From contig JAGYKE010000005.1 in NCBI GenBank assembly GCA_018401465.1, positions 806,001 through 870,000 of the forward strand: 64,000 nucleotides of DNA. Direction: 5' to 3'. The stretch's first letter is position 1; every line of letters begins with the position of its first letter. A program made the position numbers and the translations under genes. The DNA comes from Aestuariivita sp. GTDB lineage: Bacteria; Pseudomonadota; Alphaproteobacteria; Rhodobacterales; Rhodobacteraceae. Below are positions 45,075 to 53,005 of this stretch, one piece after another. Under the pieces are notes generated by a model, which saw nothing but the letters and a program-made list of their open reading frames with translations, made no database searches and was not told where the DNA came from.

Positions 45075-45101
45075 AAGCCGCCCGGTGGGGCGGCTTTTTT
45101 G
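45075..45101 (+). terminator. Intrinsic terminator before the endolysin gene
   Basis: AAGCCGCCC and GGGCGGCTT form a strong stem around GGTG followed by TTTTTT, 50 bases after the previous stop and 15 before the endolysin ATG. It may punctuate tail transcription so that lysis genes can be controlled separately. Confidence 0.8.
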
Positions 45102-45115
45102 CGTGGGAGACAACC

Positions 45116-46048
45116 ATGACACCGTTTGACATTGCCCGCAGCTATATCGGCACGACTGAAGGTCCGGGCCCCGCCGATAATCCTGTGATCATGGAGATGT
45201 ATGCCTCGGTCGGTCACGACTGGGTGGAACATGACTCTGTCGCCTGGTGCGCAGCATTCGTCGGGCACTGCCTCGAGAAGGCCGGGATCCGCTCGACGCG
45301 CAAGCTGACGGCGCGGTCCTATCTTGATTGGGGCGTTCCGGTGGAGGTGGCGGACGCCCAACTGGGTGACATCGGCGTGATCCCCCGCGGCGCGTCGAGT
45401 TGGCAGGGCCACGTGTTCTTCATCGACCGGATCGAGGGCGCTTGGGTCTGGGGTCTTGGCGGCAATCAGGACGACGCCGTCAATGTGAAGCGTTATCCGG
45501 TCTCCAAACTCCTCGGGGTTCGGCGCGCAGGCAATGTCGCGCCTGTCGTGACGATGCCCGTCGAGGCGGTGCAAAGACGTCTGAGAGACCTCGGCTATCA
45601 CGAGGTGGGTCAGATCGATGGCAAGATCGGTCCACGCACCCGCGCCGCCATTCTGGCCTTCCGGCAGGACAACGACCTCGCCCTCGTGCCAATCATCGAT
45701 GTGACGCTGACCGATGCCCTGACCACTGCGCGTCCGAGGCCGGTGGCGATCGAGCGCGCGACGGGCCAGCCGCAAGATAGCCGCATTGTCTCTGCTGCTA
45801 ATGCCCAGATCGGGCTCGGGATCGTGGGTGCGGCAGGCTCCGTCGGCAGTCAGATCGCGCCTGCGCTGCTCGAGGCCGAACAGGCCCGCGATGTGGCCGG
45901 GCGCGTTTTCACGATGTTCGGGCTCGAGAACTGGCTGTCGGCAGCGCTCCCCTGGATTGGTGCGGCGGTCTTCCTTGGGGTCGTCATCTACGCGCTGCGC
46001 GCCCGCGCGGCCCGGATTGAGGACCACCGCAGCGGGAGGACGCCATGA
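45116..46048 (+). CDS. Phage endolysin (CHAP-like TIGR02594 domain, PG-binding domain, C-terminal TM)
   Basis: A 310-residue lysin. The catalytic Cys is in VAWCAAFVGHCLEKAG (about residue 45), and the His in WQGHVFFIDR; both fit the TIGR02594 peptidase family. A PG_binding_1 domain follows (VEAVQRRLRDLGYHEVGQID ... IGPRTRAAILAFRQ). A C-terminal hydrophobic segment (LPWIGAAVFLGVVIYALRAR) may anchor it. It cuts peptidoglycan during lysis. It ends overlapping the i-spanin start. Confidence 0.88.
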   Translation: MTPFDIARSYIGTTEGPGPADNPVIMEMYASVGHDWVEHDSVAWCAAFVGHCLEKAGIRSTRKLTARSYLDWGVPVEVADAQLGDIGVIPRGASSWQGHVFFIDRIEGAWVWGLGGNQDDAVNVKRYPVSKLLGVRRAGNVAPVVTMPVEAVQRRLRDLGYHEVGQIDGKIGPRTRAAILAFRQDNDLALVPIIDVTLTDALTTARPRPVAIERATGQPQDSRIVSAANAQIGLGIVGAAGSVGSQIAPALLEAEQARDVAGRVFTMFGLENWLSAALPWIGAAVFLGVVIYALRARAARIEDHRSGRTP

Positions 46049-46302
46049 TCGGTCTGGCAACAGGAGTGTTAACCGCAATCGGCCGCCGAGCCCTCCTCTG
46101 GGGGGCCCTCATCCTGATCCTGTTCTCCGCCCTTCGCATCGCCACACGCCAGGGGCGCCATGCCGCCGAGGCCGAGTTCGCCATCCGGGCGGCAGAAGCC
46201 CGCATCCGCGCGCTTCGCACATCCCGAGAGGTTCGCCATGAACTCGAGACTTTGCTTGAGACTGAGCGTGATCGCCGTCTTGACCGCTGGATGCGCGACT
46301 GA
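46045..46302 (+). CDS. Inner-membrane spanin (Rz-like), candidate
   Basis: An 85-residue protein with one N-terminal transmembrane helix (ALLWGALILILFSAL) followed by a charged alpha-helical periplasmic part (AEAEFAIRAAEARIRALRTS ... ERDRRLDRWMRD), the layout of Rz. It overlaps the endolysin stop by four bases and the o-spanin gene out of frame by 65 bases. Confidence 0.7.
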   Translation: MIGLATGVLTAIGRRALLWGALILILFSALRIATRQGRHAAEAEFAIRAAEARIRALRTSREVRHELETLLETERDRRLDRWMRD

Positions 46303-46438
46303 CCGCGGCTTCACCTCGGATTGCGACTGGGCTGCACCAATCCGACCCTCGCGCGCCGATCAGCTGAGCCAGGGCACGGCGCGCCAGATCCTCGCACATA
46401 ACGAAGCCGGGGCACGGATCTGCGGGTGGCGGCCATGA
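46238..46438 (+). CDS. Outer-membrane spanin (Rz1-like lipoprotein), overlapping the i-spanin gene
   Basis: A 66-residue lipoprotein: MNSRLCLRLSVIAVLTAGCA has a lipobox LTAGC (Cys19), followed by a short Pro/Asp-containing tail. GAGAGG lies upstream of its ATG, which sits inside the i-spanin gene in another frame. The o-spanin bridges to the i-spanin to disrupt the outer membrane. It ends in ATGA overlapping the next gene. Confidence 0.72.
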   Translation: MNSRLCLRLSVIAVLTAGCATDRGFTSDCDWAAPIRPSRADQLSQGTARQILAHNEAGARICGWRP

Positions 46439-46797
46439 CCAGTGCTCATGTGCAAGAAGGCCCGGTGATCCTGATCGGATACGAGTACCGATTGCAGCTC
46501 GAGGCCGAGACAGACCTCTTTCTGGAGGCTGCCACTTTCACGGGTCAGGTGCGGCGCGGGGTGGCCGACAGTGCGATCCTCGCCACGCTCTCCTCGGCCA
46601 ATGGCGGGGTTCTGCGCCGCGACGCGCGGACGCTCGAGATCGTGCTGAGCCCGGACCTGACGGCAGGGCTGAGCCCGGGGCGTGTGGTACTGGACCTGGT
46701 CCGCACAGATCTCGAACCCGACCGGCATCTCGGCGTGCTGCTGGACATCCCCGTGGCACTGCCGGTGACGAGGTACCCGCTCTCCGGGGAGCTCTGA
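46435..46797 (+). CDS. Phage hypothetical protein before the fibre cluster
   Basis: A 120-residue protein, mostly predicted beta strands (GPVILIGYEYRLQLEAETDL ... LDLVRTDLEPDRHLGVLLDI). It begins at the ATGA overlapping the o-spanin stop. By position it may be a fibre-baseplate adaptor. No family is recognised. Confidence 0.5.
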   Translation: MTSAHVQEGPVILIGYEYRLQLEAETDLFLEAATFTGQVRRGVADSAILATLSSANGGVLRRDARTLEIVLSPDLTAGLSPGRVVLDLVRTDLEPDRHLGVLLDIPVALPVTRYPLSGEL

Positions 46798-46800
46798 GCC

Positions 46801-47028
46801 ATGGCGACAGCGCTCGACCTGCAGCCTCTTACCGGGCCGATCCGTATCTCCGTCACCTCGGAGGCCCCGATTCCGCTGCGTCTTTCCACGGGGCCGATCG
46901 GGATCCGTGTCCTTGGCCTGCCAGGGCCGCCAGGGGTGACTGGCCCACAAGGTGACAAGGGCGATCAGGGCGATCCCGGCATCACCATTCTTCCCAGTGA
47001 CGCATCAATCAACGGAGGATTTTTCTGA
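46801..47028 (+). CDS. Short collagen-like tail protein
   Basis: A 75-residue protein whose centre is a G-X-Y run (GLPGPPGVTGPQGDKGDQGD). Collagen-like repeats trimerise and often form the shaft of phage fibres. Here the run is only about seven triplets, then the protein ends ILPSDASINGGFF. It overlaps the next fibre gene by one base, so it is probably a stub that trimerises with it. Confidence 0.6.
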   Translation: MATALDLQPLTGPIRISVTSEAPIPLRLSTGPIGIRVLGLPGPPGVTGPQGDKGDQGDPGITILPSDASINGGFF

Positions 47029-48272
47029 TGGCGAACACGATCCAGCTCAAACGCCGCGTCTCGGGAGTCGCAGGCGCACCTGCCGCGCTCAAATCGGGCG
47101 AGCTTGCCCATAACGAGGTCGACAACACGCTCTATGTCGGCAAGGGGGATGATGGCGCTGGCAATGCGAGCTCGGTCATACCGCTTGCAGGCCGCGGTGC
47201 CTTTGCCGATCTGGCAAGCAGCCAGACGATTGGCGGCGCCAAGACCTTCTCGACCGTCCCCAAGTCGACCCAGGACGCGAGTGCTGCGACCGACCTCGTT
47301 CGGAAGTCGCAACTGGATGCGGGCCTCGCCACGAAGGCCGCGCTGAGCCACAGTCATGCCCTCGCAGATGTAACCGGCCTGCAGGGGGCGCTGGATGGCA
47401 AGCTCGGCGCAACGGCGAATGCCGTCTCGGCGAGCAAGCTGGCAACCTCTCGCACGATCGCACTGGCTGGGGACCTCTCGGGCTCGGTCAGCTTCGATGG
47501 TTCGGCCAATATCACGATCACGGCCAGCGTGATTGATGACAGCCATGCACATGTCATCGCCAATGTGGACGGGCTGCAGGTCGCACTCGATGCCAAGGCC
47601 CCGCTGACATCCCCGGGGCTGACAGGCACGCCAACCGCGCCAACCGCGGCCTCGGGTACGAACACCACGCAGGTGGCGACAACGGCGTTCGTGCAGCAAG
47701 CGCTCGTGGATCTGGGCTCCGGCGACATGCTGGTCGCGACCTATGACAGCGATGCGGACGGCAAGGTCGATGCCGCAGAGGTGGCGGACGCCGCACCTTG
47801 GGCTGGCATCACGGGCAAGCCTACGAGCTTTCCGCCCGCGACCCACGCCCATGCGATCTCGCAAGTCACCGGTCTGCAGACGGCCCTCGATGCCAAGGCT
47901 CCGCTTGCGTCACCTGCGTTGACCGGCACGCCGACGGTCCCGACGGCCGCGGCGGGAACAAACACCACGCAGATCGCGAGCACGGCCTTTGTTGCTGCTG
48001 CCATCGGCGCGCTGATCGATGCGGCCCCTGGTGCCCTGAACACGCTGAACGAACTGGCCGCCGCGCTGGGGGATGACCCGAACTTCGCCACCACCGTGAC
48101 GAATGCGCTGGCGGGCAAGATCGCGAGGGCCGCCAACCTGTCAGATCTGGCGAATATTGCCGTGGCCCGTGCGAACCTCGGTCTCGGGAGCCTCGCGACG
48201 CAGAATGCCAGCGCCGTCGCGATCACCGGCGGGACGCTCTCCGGCGTCGCACTTGATGGCGGGACCTTCTGA
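47028..48272 (+). CDS. Phage tail fibre with HxH repeats
   Basis: A 414-residue fibre. Repeated modules SHSHALADVTGLQGALDGK, DSHAHVIANVDGLQVALDAK and THAHAISQVTGLQTALDAK carry H-x-H pairs that in other phage fibres bind iron in a trimer. Two copies of the block TSPGLTGTPTAPTAASGTNT / ASPALTGTPTVPTAAAGTNT alternate with them. The N-terminus IQLKRRVSGVAGAPAALKSG is the usual anchor to the tail. Internal repetition makes it prone to recombination. Confidence 0.85.
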   Translation: MANTIQLKRRVSGVAGAPAALKSGELAHNEVDNTLYVGKGDDGAGNASSVIPLAGRGAFADLASSQTIGGAKTFSTVPKSTQDASAATDLVRKSQLDAGLATKAALSHSHALADVTGLQGALDGKLGATANAVSASKLATSRTIALAGDLSGSVSFDGSANITITASVIDDSHAHVIANVDGLQVALDAKAPLTSPGLTGTPTAPTAASGTNTTQVATTAFVQQALVDLGSGDMLVATYDSDADGKVDAAEVADAAPWAGITGKPTSFPPATHAHAISQVTGLQTALDAKAPLASPALTGTPTVPTAAAGTNTTQIASTAFVAAAIGALIDAAPGALNTLNELAAALGDDPNFATTVTNALAGKIARAANLSDLANIAVARANLGLGSLATQNASAVAITGGTLSGVALDGGTF

Positions 48273-48326
48273 GCCTGTCGGTGTCGTCCAAGCTGATCCT
48301 CACACCAACATCAGGAGGCCGCGGAT

Positions 48327-49097
48327 ATGGCCATCAGAATGAAGCGGTCCGGCACCGCGGGAAAGGTTCCGACCATTCTGCAGCTGGATCTCGGGGAGCT
48401 GGCCGTCAACACCCATGACGGCCGGCTCTTTCTCAAGCGCGATGATGGCAGCGAGGCCATCGTAGAACTCGTGAACACCGGCCGGGCGCTTGTTGCGGGT
48501 ACCGGTTTGACGGGGGGTGGATCGTTGACCGCCGATCGCACACTCGCGGCCGACATCGCAACACAGGCCGAGGCGGAGGCGGGGACTGCCGCGGGCAAGC
48601 TCATGACCCCGGAGCGCACGGCGCAGGCCATTGCGGCGCTGTCCACGTCCGGCGCGACATCCCTCACCGCCGGTGAGACCATCCGAAGCCGGGTGGATGC
48701 CTATCTCCAGAACACGAATGTCTCGGGCTATGTGACGCGCCATTCCTTCGATTTTGCGCAAACGGGCACGATCAGGGTGAGCTTTGACGGGTCATCCAGC
48801 TCATCGGAGCCCGCCTACTTCCGGGTCACGCGGCTCCGAAACGCGGTGACAACCGTGCTTGGCAGTTGGACGCGCACAAGCACCATCTGGATCACAGCGT
48901 CCATGGATGTGGATGTGGCGCAGGGCGACCGAGTGAGTGTGCAATCGCTGGCTTCCGCGCGCAGCGTGACCTCCAGCAGCGGCAAGCAATCAACAACCAC
49001 CACCTATTACGGCTTCGCGCGCATCCAGAACGTGCGCTTCAAGACCGCCGGGGAAACCCTGATCCCCGGCATTTATGCCCCCGTGGAGAACAGCTGA
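48327..49097 (+). CDS. Fibre-like / receptor-binding protein
   Basis: A 256-residue protein. The N-terminal third resembles the previous gene's anchor (RSGTAGKVPTILQLDLGELA; GELAVNTHDGRLFL) and the C-terminal third is Ser/Thr-rich with a beta-rich profile (QTGTIRVSFDGSSSSSEPAY). It probably carries a separate tip specificity. The ATG at 48327 follows an AGGAGG. It overlaps the next gene (TGATG). Confidence 0.6.
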   Translation: MAIRMKRSGTAGKVPTILQLDLGELAVNTHDGRLFLKRDDGSEAIVELVNTGRALVAGTGLTGGGSLTADRTLAADIATQAEAEAGTAAGKLMTPERTAQAIAALSTSGATSLTAGETIRSRVDAYLQNTNVSGYVTRHSFDFAQTGTIRVSFDGSSSSSEPAYFRVTRLRNAVTTVLGSWTRTSTIWITASMDVDVAQGDRVSVQSLASARSVTSSSGKQSTTTTYYGFARIQNVRFKTAGETLIPGIYAPVENS

Positions 49098-49528
49098 TGC
49101 AAAACCCGCAATATGTCACGCCGGGTCAGGATTCGATCCGGCTGGCGCTGGAGGGCGGCGGTCTGCGTGTCGTCGACCGCGACGGTCCGTCCGATCTGTT
49201 CGCGCGCGCCGAGGCCGGTGACTTCGGTGCCGTGGCCCCGTTTGACCTCGCTCTGGATGTCTCGCCCTCGTCCGTGCAGGAGGTGGAGGTCACCCGTCTG
49301 CAGGCCAAGGCCGCGCTGTTGCAAATGGGGCTACTCGGTCAGGTCGAGGCCCTGGTCGGCAATCTCGATCAGATGACGAGACTGGCCTGGGCCGAGGCCA
49401 CGACCTTCCGGCGGGACAGTCCGCTGCTCAACGCGCTCGGCCCCTATCTGGTCTGGCCAGACGGGACCGCGCTCTCGGGCACGGATCTCGATGCCCTGTT
49501 TGCTCTGGCTGAAACAATCGAGGTGTGA
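49097..49528 (+). CDS. Phage fibre-associated protein of unknown function
   Basis: A 143-residue protein, MQNPQYVTPGQDSIRLALEG at the start and LGPYLVWPDGTALSGTDLDA near the end. It is coupled by TGATG to the previous fibre gene. Such small genes after fibres may be assembly chaperones. The family is not recognised. Confidence 0.5.
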   Translation: MQNPQYVTPGQDSIRLALEGGGLRVVDRDGPSDLFARAEAGDFGAVAPFDLALDVSPSSVQEVEVTRLQAKAALLQMGLLGQVEALVGNLDQMTRLAWAEATTFRRDSPLLNALGPYLVWPDGTALSGTDLDALFALAETIEV

Positions 49529-49531
49529 GCG

Positions 49532-50050
49532 ATGCGGTATGAACAGATCAGGCTGGCTGAAGCCGCGGCGCTCTTTGACCGCCTGGCGCGGATTGTGGAT
49601 GCCGTGTGCGTCACACGGGGCCTCGCGCCGATTGATGCCAAAGGCGCGCTGAGCACGTTTGCCAGACGTGGCGACACGGCCGCCCTGGCCTGGGACGAGG
49701 ATCAGCTGGTGGGCGTCACCTGCCTTGGCCGGTGCCATCACTTCATCGCGGGACCGGAATGGTTACCGGTCAAGCTGCATCTGGCGCGGGACGGCATTGA
49801 TCTGAGCGCGGTCGCATGTTCGCACTTTGTCTACCTCAGTCCCGACTATTGGGCCGCAGGTCAAACCCTTGCCCTCACCGAGGCCGCCCGACACAGCAAC
49901 CCCGCCATCACGCATACGCTCTCTCATGGCTTCGCCACAAGGGCACTGGAAGACTGGGCGGCCAAGCTCCCGGGAATGGTGGAGCTGCCAATGGCAGGGC
50001 CCGGTAGAAGCAGGGTGTTCGTCAGGGAGGTGGGGCAGGGGAGCGGTTGA
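49532..50050 (+). CDS. Last gene of the tail module; GNAT-like, uncertain
   Basis: A 172-residue protein. WDEDQLVGVTCLGRCHHFIA resembles a strand/loop of GNAT acetyltransferases, and PAITHTLSHGFATRALEDWA the later part, but no clear acetyl-CoA loop is seen. It is three bases after the preceding gene and could modify a fibre or be a fibre chaperone. Next comes the convergent catabolic operon. Confidence 0.45.
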   Translation: MRYEQIRLAEAAALFDRLARIVDAVCVTRGLAPIDAKGALSTFARRGDTAALAWDEDQLVGVTCLGRCHHFIAGPEWLPVKLHLARDGIDLSAVACSHFVYLSPDYWAAGQTLALTEAARHSNPAITHTLSHGFATRALEDWAAKLPGMVELPMAGPGRSRVFVREVGQGSG

Positions 50051-50061
50051 GGCAGGCTTGT

Positions 50062-51636
50062 TCAAACCAAGCCGCGTCTGTCATCTTCCAGTCGCCGGGC
50101 TAGGGCAGCTCGATCAACCTTGGACACGCCGATACGGGGGATAGATTCAAGAACGGTCAGGCCCTTGGGCAGTTTGTAATTGGCCAACTTGTCGCGCAGC
50201 GCTGCTAACAGTTGCTCCGGTGCAGCCGGCGTCCCCAGTTCTACGAAGGCGTGACCGACCTGGCCCCAAGTTTCATTTTCGATCCCGATCACAGCGGCCG
50301 CGCGGACCTGGGGCAGGCCCTCGAGTGCCAGTTCGATCTCGCGCGGATAAACATTGAAGCCACCGGACTTGTACATGTCCTTCGAGCGACCGCAGAAGAC
50401 TAGATAGCCGTCGTCGCGGATGTGCGCCAGATCGCCAGTTCGCAGCCAGCCGTCGGCGGTGAAGCAGGCGGCTGTGGCCTCGGGTTTGTCGAGATAACCG
50501 GCGAAGGGATGTGGATGAAGCACCTGGATTTCACCGTCCTGTCTCGGAGGCAGCGGTCGGTCATCCTCATCCGCGATCCGCAGCGACAGTCGTGGATCTG
50601 GGCGACCTGTGGTGCTCAGCAGGATCTCGACATCACGGGTCGGAGGGGTAAAGACAATTGGTCCGTTCGACTCTGTCATGCCATATTGTTGCGAGAATAG
50701 TGCCCTGGGCGCGCTCTGCATAAGCGCGTCCAGAATCCGTGCATTGATCGGTCCCGCGCCCCAACTGACAAAGCGCAGTCTGCTAATGTCAGCTGCGGCG
50801 AAGTCTGGGTGATCGACCAACCGCGCCAACATCGCGGGCACGCCGTTCAGGACATCGATTCGGTCTTGCCTCAGGCAGTCGAGAGTAAAGGCCGGGTCGG
50901 AATTCTCGCGCGTAATCATGAAGCCGCCAGCGACCAATGACACACCGATGCCACTGGCCAGCGCTCCGATATGGTTGACCGGCAGGTCCAGTATCTGGCG
51001 GACATGCGGTACGTTGAAACGGTCAAGATGCAAGTTCCAGGCGCGAAAGGCCAGCCCGGCGTGAGTAATCAGCGCCCCCTTCGGTCGCCCGGTGGAGCCC
51101 GAGGTATAGACGATCACTGCGGGAATCGATGGATCGAACCCGTCGCAGGCAGCACGCCAGTCTATCAGTGTCTCCTGCCGCGACAGGGGCGCGGGCAAAT
51201 CGCCTTCGCCCCAACCTGGACCTAACCTTAAAACCGGCAGCCCCAGATCGGTGTGGTGGGCCTCTAGATCGGGGGTCAGATCCTGAGCTCCGTCACGAAG
51301 AACAGCCAACAGCATCCGTGCATCACTGTCTGACAAGATCTGGCGTTGTTCTTCGCGCCGAAAGCGGGTGTTGAGACCAACCGGAACGGCACCGGCCATC
51401 CAGCACGCCAGATATGCGATCACCGCTTCGGGGCGAGGGGTAAGCATTGTCGCCACCCGGTCGCCGCCCGATATACCCGATGCGCGCAGCAGCCGTGCAA
51501 GAGCTGCCGCCCACGCGCCGATTTCACTATATGAGATGACTTGGTTGCCCATACTCATGGCCGGCAGGTCTGGGTGATCGGCGATCCAAGGGAGCGTAGC
51601 GTGCAAAAGGGATGGGGGGCAATTTGCCTCGATCAT
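50062..51636 (-). CDS. AMP-binding acyl-CoA synthetase
   Basis: A 524-residue class I adenylate-forming enzyme. The P-loop VIVYTSGSTGRPKGALITH lies at about residue 175. The later motifs QYGMTESNGPI, DGWLRTGDLAHIRDDGYLVF and CGRSKDMYKSGGFNVYPREI complete the ANL fold, with the hinge and A8 region. It would activate a carboxylic acid to the CoA thioester. It starts at ATGA overlapping the biotin carboxylase stop (51636-51633), so the three-gene operon is translationally coupled. Confidence 0.9.
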   Translation of the reverse strand: MIEANCPPSLLHATLPWIADHPDLPAMSMGNQVISYSEIGAWAAALARLLRASGISGGDRVATMLTPRPEAVIAYLACWMAGAVPVGLNTRFRREEQRQILSDSDARMLLAVLRDGAQDLTPDLEAHHTDLGLPVLRLGPGWGEGDLPAPLSRQETLIDWRAACDGFDPSIPAVIVYTSGSTGRPKGALITHAGLAFRAWNLHLDRFNVPHVRQILDLPVNHIGALASGIGVSLVAGGFMITRENSDPAFTLDCLRQDRIDVLNGVPAMLARLVDHPDFAAADISRLRFVSWGAGPINARILDALMQSAPRALFSQQYGMTESNGPIVFTPPTRDVEILLSTTGRPDPRLSLRIADEDDRPLPPRQDGEIQVLHPHPFAGYLDKPEATAACFTADGWLRTGDLAHIRDDGYLVFCGRSKDMYKSGGFNVYPREIELALEGLPQVRAAAVIGIENETWGQVGHAFVELGTPAAPEQLLAALRDKLANYKLPKGLTVLESIPRIGVSKVDRAALARRLEDDRRGLV

Positions 51637-53000
51637 AACGCGGTTTCCATCAAGCGGGATAAGTTGGCATCGACAAAGCCAGTCCAGACATCTCCTGCGA
51701 CAAACCCGGGATCGGTCATTACCGTACGCAGGAAATCGCGGTTGGTGGCCAGCCCTTCGATTTGCACGGCATCCAGTGCGGAGCGCATGCGAGCAATTGC
51801 AGTAGTTCGGTCGGGGCCGTGAGCGATGATCTTGGCGATCATCGGGTCATAGAATGGCGTCACCGTATCGCCCGCACGCAGCCCGGTGTCGATGCGCACG
51901 CCTGGTAGATCCTGCGGCAGGTCAAACCGCGACAATTTGCCTGGCGAGGGCAGAAAACGTTTGGCCGGATTCTCGGCGTAGAGCCGCGCCTCGATGGCGT
52001 GGCCATTAGGCGACGTGCGCTCATGGCTGTTGCCCAGATCCTCGCCCGCTGCCAGCCGCAGTTGCGCGGCTACAAGATCGGTGCCGGTGACCAGTTCAGT
52101 CACCGGGTGTTCAACCTGGATGCGCGTGTTCATTTCCAGGAAAAAGAACTCACCGGTCTCGGTGTCGACTACATATTCTACCGTTCCGGCTCCGGCATAG
52201 TGCTGCGACGCGGCCAGCACGACGGCGGTTTCGGCCATCCGAGCGACAGTCTCTCGCGGCAGGCCGGGGGCAGGGCTTTCCTCGACGATCTTCTGGAACC
52301 GGCGTTGCAGCGAACAGTCGCGTTCAAACAGGTGCACACATTGCCCGTCGCCCATGCCGAAGACCTGGATTTCCACATGCCGCGCTCGTGCGATGAAGCG
52401 TTCCAAGAAGACCGAGCCGTCACCGAAGCTGCGGGCAGCAGCGGATTGAGTGCGCTCGACGCTGGTACGCAGTTTCGCAGGCTCATCCACACGTTGCATC
52501 CCAATGCCACCACCACCGGCGGAGGCTTTGACCAGCAGCGGATACCCCACAGCTTGCGCGGCCGCTTCAAGGGTCTCTAGCGAACCGGGGGCAAAGCAGG
52601 GCGAACCGGGCAGCACCGGCAGCCCGGCGGCAATGGCTAGCTTGCGGGCACGCTGCTTGTTGCCCATCGCCTCGATGGTGGCGGGCGCCGGGCCGACCCA
52701 TGTGAGCCCTGACGCAAGCACCGCGGATGCAAATGCCGAGCTTTCGGACAGGAAACCATAACCGGGATGGATCGCATCGGCGCCTGTCCGGCGCGCGGCT
52801 TCGAGCAGAGCGTCGATGCGCAGATAGCTTTGCGTGGCTGGGGAAGGACCGATGGCGACTGCTTGATCGGCGAGGGTCATGTGCAGCGCATTCGCGTCTG
52901 CTTCCGAGTAAACGGCAACCGTGGAAACACCGAGCGCGCGGGCTGCACTGATGATGCGGCAGGCGATTTCACCGCGATTGGCGATCAGGAGCTTTTTCAT
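51633..53000 (-). CDS. Biotin carboxylase subunit of an acyl-CoA carboxylase
   Basis: A 455-residue ATP-grasp biotin carboxylase (AccC/PccA-type, biotin carboxylase domain only). KKLLIANRGEIACRIISAAR is the N-terminus; LLVKASAGGGGIGMQRV is the glycine-rich ATP loop and EMNTRIQVEHPVTELVTG the catalytic Arg/metal motif. It carboxylates biotin on the separate carrier encoded at 54,670. The start MKKLL at 53000 lies five bases after the carboxyltransferase stop. Confidence 0.93.
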   Translation of the reverse strand: MKKLLIANRGEIACRIISAARALGVSTVAVYSEADANALHMTLADQAVAIGPSPATQSYLRIDALLEAARRTGADAIHPGYGFLSESSAFASAVLASGLTWVGPAPATIEAMGNKQRARKLAIAAGLPVLPGSPCFAPGSLETLEAAAQAVGYPLLVKASAGGGGIGMQRVDEPAKLRTSVERTQSAAARSFGDGSVFLERFIARARHVEIQVFGMGDGQCVHLFERDCSLQRRFQKIVEESPAPGLPRETVARMAETAVVLAASQHYAGAGTVEYVVDTETGEFFFLEMNTRIQVEHPVTELVTGTDLVAAQLRLAAGEDLGNSHERTSPNGHAIEARLYAENPAKRFLPSPGKLSRFDLPQDLPGVRIDTGLRAGDTVTPFYDPMIAKIIAHGPDRTTAIARMRSALDAVQIEGLATNRDFLRTVMTDPGFVAGDVWTGFVDANLSRLMETAL

Positions 53001-53005
53001 CGCTG

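Noticed and set aside
33793-50050. Gene transfer agent instead of a phage tail module
   Set aside because: The order tape measure, distal tail, hub, peptidase, J-like is shared with gene transfer agents, but the presence of holin-endolysin-spanins in place, embedded toxin-antitoxin cargo, a fibre cluster and lack of the GTA-type Cys-containing hub protein fit a siphophage remnant better.
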